From NCBI GenBank assembly GCA_040389445.1, contig JAZJZX010000004.1, positions 124,001 through 188,000 of the forward strand: a DNA stretch of 64,000 nucleotides. The letters run 5' to 3'. Both the position numbers and the translations under genes were made by a program. Shown here in pieces: positions 60,845 to 64,000 of the stretch (position 1 is the first letter of the stretch; the number at the start of each line of letters is the position of its first letter). This DNA is from UBA5189 sp040389445. GTDB lineage: Bacteria > Chloroflexota > Limnocylindria > Limnocylindrales > CSP1-4. Below the pieces are notes generated by a model. That model had not been told where the DNA came from, did not search any database, and saw only the letters and a list, made by a program, of their open reading frames with translations.

Positions 60845-62953
60845 TCAGGGAGCCTTCGGATCGACGAAGCGGCATCGATCGCGAAGCGGGCAGATCTCGT
60901 GCTCCGGGTTCCGGGCATGGCAGATCACGCGACCGTGCCGGATGAGGTTGACGTGCGCCTCGTACATCTGCCCTGGCTGGAGCATCGCGAGGAACAGATC
61001 GTGGGCATCGTCCGCGCCGGCCTTGGCCGGGATCAGGCCGACCCGCTGCGAGACGCGCTCGACGTGGCGGTCCACGGCCATCAGCGGCATCCCGAACGAG
61101 AACATCAGGAGCACGGAGGCGGTCTTTTTGCCGATCCCGTCGATCGCGGTCAGCCACGCCCGCGCCTCGAGCGGTTGCATCTCCGCCAGGAACTCGAGCG
61201 AGTAGTCGCCGCGAGCCTCGCGAATGGTTCGGAGCGTGGCCTGAAGCCGCGGTGCCTTCTGATTTGCCAGACCGCCGTGCCTGATGACATCCACCAGCTC
61301 CTGGACGGGCGCCGCCTCGACCGCCGCCCAGTCCGGTGGCGCACCGTCGGAAAGGCCCTCGCCGCCCCAGCCGGGGCCGGGGACGTGGCGCTCGGCGGCG
61401 AGGCCGGACGGATAGGCATCCCTGAGGGCCTCGAACGCGCGCTCGGCATTCGTGTCGGCACTGTTCTGGGTCAGGATCGTCAGGATCAGTTCGCTGGTCG
61501 GGTCGAGGCGCCGGGCCCAGGTGGGATGACCGTGGATCGTGGCGAGTCCGGCGAGGACGTCGGCGACCAGGTTCGGGCGGCTGCGGTTGAGCTTCCGGGC
61601 CCACGTGATCCCGGGGTCCGGCGCGCGCCGCTTCCTCCGTTTTCCAACGGGAGGCCGCTTCGCCTTCGGCGGCCGCCCGGCGCGGCGCGCCATCGGCCGC
61701 CTGGCGCGGGCGATGTCGCGCGCCATCCGCGCACCGCACTCGACGATCGGCGCGGCGCCGGCTGCCATCGCCACCGCCGTCGGCACGGGCCGCTCCCATA
61801 CCGGTACGACGGTGGCTCCGAAGCGGGCCAGGGCTTCGATCCCCTCGGGCTCCACGCCGCCGCCGACGGCAAGGCATCGAACGCCTGCGGCCTGCGCGAG
61901 TCGAGCGACCCCCAGGGCCGTCTTTCCGAACGCGGTCTGGGCATCGATACGGCCTTCGCCGGTGATGACGAGGTCGGCCGAGGCGAGCATGGCCTCCAGG
62001 CCGGTCTCCTGGACCACCAGGTCGACGCCCGGTACCAGCTCCAGGAGCCGGAACCGATCCCCGACGCAGAGCAGCCCGAAGGCTGTGCCCCCGGCGGCGC
62101 CGGCCCCGGGCGTGTCCCGCTCGCGGCGCGCGGTGGCGGCTTCGAGGGCGTCGGCCCAGCGGCCCAGGCGGGCATCGAGGGCCGGGACGTCGGCCGGGCT
62201 CGCACCCTTCTGGGGGCCGTAGGTCGCGGCGGCTCCGGAATCGCCGAGCAAGGGGTTGGTGACGTCGCAGGCGATACGGAGCTCCACATCGGCGAGGCGC
62301 GGGTCGAGCCCGTCCAGGTCGATCGCCACCGTGTGGTCCGGCAGATCCCGGACCGTGGCGCCGAGGGCCTCCAGGACGCCGCGCCCGCCGTCCGTGGTGG
62401 CGCTGCCGCCGATCCCGAGAACGATGTGGCGGATGCCGGCGTCCAGCACGGCGCGGAGGACCTCGCCGGTGCCGCGCGTGGATGCCCCGAAGGGATCCCG
62501 CTCGTCCGGGCTCAGCCGAGTCAGGCCCGAGGCACTCGCCAGCTCGACGATGGCACGCATCCCGTCGGCCGAGCGCAGCCATCGAGCGGTAACGGGTCGA
62601 CCGATCGGGTCGGCGGCCTCGACCTCCTGCCAGGTCCAGGCGCCGCTTGCGGCGATCGCCTCGAGTGTGCCCTCGCCGCCATCCGCGAGTGGCGCGAGCG
62701 TGACATCGTCGTCCGGCCGCCCGAGCCGCCACCCCTCGGCAAGCGCCCGCGCGACCTCGACGGAGGTCAGGGATCCCTTGAACGAATCGGGGGCGATGAG
62801 AACCGCGAGCCGGCTGCCGCGGCGATCCGTGGCGCCGCGATCCGTGGCGCCGCGATCCGTGGCGCGGCCGGTGGCCGGGGCGGGAGCTCCGCTCGCGGTT
62901 CCGGACCTGCTCGCGACTCCACCGGCTCCGCTCGCGGTTCCGGCTCGGTTCAC
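60845..62953 (-). CDS. Glycerate kinase fused to an endonuclease III-like protein
   Basis: 702 residues from GTG 62953, overlapping the gpgS stop (GTGA). Residues about 1-45 are a low-complexity head with ATDRG repeats. Residues about 46-420 form a class I glycerate kinase: VLIAPDSFKGSLTSVEVARA, PLADGGEGTLEAIAAS, LGIGGSATTDGGRGVLEALG, ITGEGRIDAQTAFGK. A Lys/Arg-rich linker leads to an endonuclease III fold (about 450-702). Its helix-hairpin-helix DGIGKKTA includes the catalytic Lys610, and AVDRHV the Asp628, 18 residues apart as in Nth. The iron-sulfur loop reads C678-x6-H685-x2-C688-x5-C694, with His where Cys is expected. The fusion is in one open frame with no stop between the domains. Confidence 0.85.
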   Translation of the reverse strand: MNRAGTASGAGGVASRSGTASGAPAPATGRATDRGATDRGATDRRGSRLAVLIAPDSFKGSLTSVEVARALAEGWRLGRPDDDVTLAPLADGGEGTLEAIAASGAWTWQEVEAADPIGRPVTARWLRSADGMRAIVELASASGLTRLSPDERDPFGASTRGTGEVLRAVLDAGIRHIVLGIGGSATTDGGRGVLEALGATVRDLPDHTVAIDLDGLDPRLADVELRIACDVTNPLLGDSGAAATYGPQKGASPADVPALDARLGRWADALEAATARRERDTPGAGAAGGTAFGLLCVGDRFRLLELVPGVDLVVQETGLEAMLASADLVITGEGRIDAQTAFGKTALGVARLAQAAGVRCLAVGGGVEPEGIEALARFGATVVPVWERPVPTAVAMAAGAAPIVECGARMARDIARARRPMARRAGRPPKAKRPPVGKRRKRRAPDPGITWARKLNRSRPNLVADVLAGLATIHGHPTWARRLDPTSELILTILTQNSADTNAERAFEALRDAYPSGLAAERHVPGPGWGGEGLSDGAPPDWAAVEAAPVQELVDVIRHGGLANQKAPRLQATLRTIREARGDYSLEFLAEMQPLEARAWLTAIDGIGKKTASVLLMFSFGMPLMAVDRHVERVSQRVGLIPAKAGADDAHDLFLAMLQPGQMYEAHVNLIRHGRVICHARNPEHEICPLRDRCRFVDPKAP

Positions 62954-63933
62954 GGTTCCGGCTGCTCGGCTCCGGCGCGCCGTTCCAGGTACTCGGCAAT
63001 CCGGATCATGGGCGGCCGCTCCATGTCGGCGAGCTCGATGACCTCCAGCGACAGCCGGCCCCGCCCGGAGCGCGGCAGCTTCATGGTTGAGCCGAGCTCC
63101 GCGAACAGGCGCGCCTTGCGGCGTTCCTCGAGTCGCTTCATCACGGCCTGGAGGATCACGAAGCTCATCCGGGACAGCCCTTCGAGCTCCTGGTTGCGAT
63201 GGACGCGACGGTCCAGATCCACCTGGCCGAGCCCTTCCAGGCCGACCCGCTCCGCGATGTCGATGAGATGACCGATCTCCACGGCATAGCCGGTGAAGAA
63301 GGGCAGTTGCTCGAGGATCGCGCGCCGACCCGCGTACTCGCCCGCGAGCGGCTGGATGAACCCGGACAGTTCCGGGTAGAAGAGGTTGATCAGCGGCCTC
63401 GCCACGAGCTCGGTCACCCGGCCGCCGCCGCCCTCGCGAAGGACCCCGCCCTCCACGATGGGGCGCTGGTAATAGCCCTTGACGTACTGCAGGCGCGGCT
63501 CGTGGAGCAACGGTCCCAGCGTCCCGTAGACCATCCGCGGGTGCCAGTTCCGGACATCGGTGTCGGCCCACACGATGATGTCGCCGCTGGTCTCGAACAG
63601 CGATTTCCAGAGCGCCTCGCCCTTGCCGCGGAAGGATCCATAGCGCGACAGCACGTCAGGGTGCTGGACGACTCTTGCTCCCTCGGCTTCCGCGATCTCT
63701 CGCGTCCGGTCCGTAGACGCGGAATCGATGACGACGATCTCGTCGAGCAGCGGGATCCGGCCGACCATGTCGCGGATCGCCTTGCGGACGATCGGGCCGA
63801 TCGTCTCCTCCTCGTTGAGCGTCGGGAGGACGAGGCTGACCGTGAGCCCCTGCTTCTCCTTGAGCTGGGTCAGCCGACGCAGGTCCGAGAACTCGCTGTG
63901 GTGGAAGTTCGATTCGCCGAACCAGCGGTCCAC
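62950..63933 (-). CDS. gpgS: Glucosyl-3-phosphoglycerate synthase, start possibly outside the window
   Basis: At least 327 residues. GT-A glycosyltransferase: VSLVLPTLNEEETIGPIVRK, IVVIDSASTDRTREIAEAEG, WADTDVRNWHPRMVYGTLGP (DxD) and the GpgS-specific KGYYQRP, RVTELVARPLINLFYPELSG, QPLAGEYAGRR. GpgS joins NDP-glucose to 3-phosphoglycerate, the first step to glucosylglycerate and methylglucose polysaccharide. GTG 63933 is a possible start, but the frame (…RAAEEARAVPTRVDRWF) is open to the window edge, so the gene may begin beyond it. Coupled to the glycerate kinase fusion by a four-base overlap. Confidence 0.9.
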   Translation of the reverse strand: MDRWFGESNFHHSEFSDLRRLTQLKEKQGLTVSLVLPTLNEEETIGPIVRKAIRDMVGRIPLLDEIVVIDSASTDRTREIAEAEGARVVQHPDVLSRYGSFRGKGEALWKSLFETSGDIIVWADTDVRNWHPRMVYGTLGPLLHEPRLQYVKGYYQRPIVEGGVLREGGGGRVTELVARPLINLFYPELSGFIQPLAGEYAGRRAILEQLPFFTGYAVEIGHLIDIAERVGLEGLGQVDLDRRVHRNQELEGLSRMSFVILQAVMKRLEERRKARLFAELGSTMKLPRSGRGRLSLEVIELADMERPPMIRIAEYLERRAGAEQPEP

Positions 63934-64000
63934 GCGGGTCGGAACGGCACGGGCCTCCTCCGCTGCCCGATCTGCGGCGGCGAGTGTTTCGGCTCGCGAG

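Overview
The window is high-GC DNA from a bacterium I can place only loosely. Gene content (TadE/TadG secretion genes, giant DUF11-type surface proteins, glucosyl-3-phosphoglycerate synthase, DUF3105, EttA, OmpR-type two-component pairs, many VapBC modules) fits a Chloroflexota or high-GC Gram-positive lineage. I lean to an uncultured Chloroflexota, but no rRNA is present to settle it. Two runs of exactly 100 N (32000-32099 and 38296-38395) show a scaffolded draft; both fall inside internally repetitive giant genes.

Layout. 1-2.8 kb: the larger part of a PAS-GAF-EAL cyclic-di-GMP phosphodiesterase. 3.4-5.7 kb: a TlpA-like thioredoxin, CcdA and a DUF3105 protein. 5.8-20 kb: an accessory stretch with four VapBC modules, one MazEF module, a DUF4143 ATPase and a decayed relative of it, an IS630-family element inserted exactly at a tetR stop codon, a partial gene duplication, an ettA gene plus an ettA fragment, tRNA-Thr(CGT), and unrecognised secreted proteins. 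20-28 kb: an atypical response regulator, small membrane proteins, lipoproteins, an MFS permease, a nitrilase-type amidohydrolase, abundant short tandem repeats and two copies of a ~144-bp inverted-repeat element.

28.8-40.3 kb is a cell-surface locus. It holds two secreted proteins that share an N-terminal domain and a C-terminal sorting-like tail, and a 1,965-codon subtilase with MBG-type repeats. 40.4-44.5 kb is a second toxin-antitoxin cluster (MNT/HEPN, AbrB/PIN, DUF4258/DUF2283) followed by a DUF234-type ATPase. 44.6-50.6 kb: a cupredoxin, DUF5666 protein and a two-component system. 50.7-55.1 kb: a very tightly packed four-gene operon joining an EfeO/M-like lipoprotein, an FTR1-family permease, a hydantoinase/oxoprolinase-family protein and a small anchored helical protein. 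55.3-60.8 kb: TadE-TadE-TadG and a second two-component pair. 60.8-64 kb: a glycerate kinase-endonuclease III fusion translationally coupled to glucosyl-3-phosphoglycerate synthase.

The features I think most deserve follow-up are the FTR1-hydantoinase operon, the pair of surface proteins with matching N-terminal domains, tails and upstream motifs, the glycerate kinase-EndoIII fusion with a Cys-to-His change at an iron-sulfur ligand, and the repeated finding of short tandem repeats built from the ends of genes, including their stop codons.
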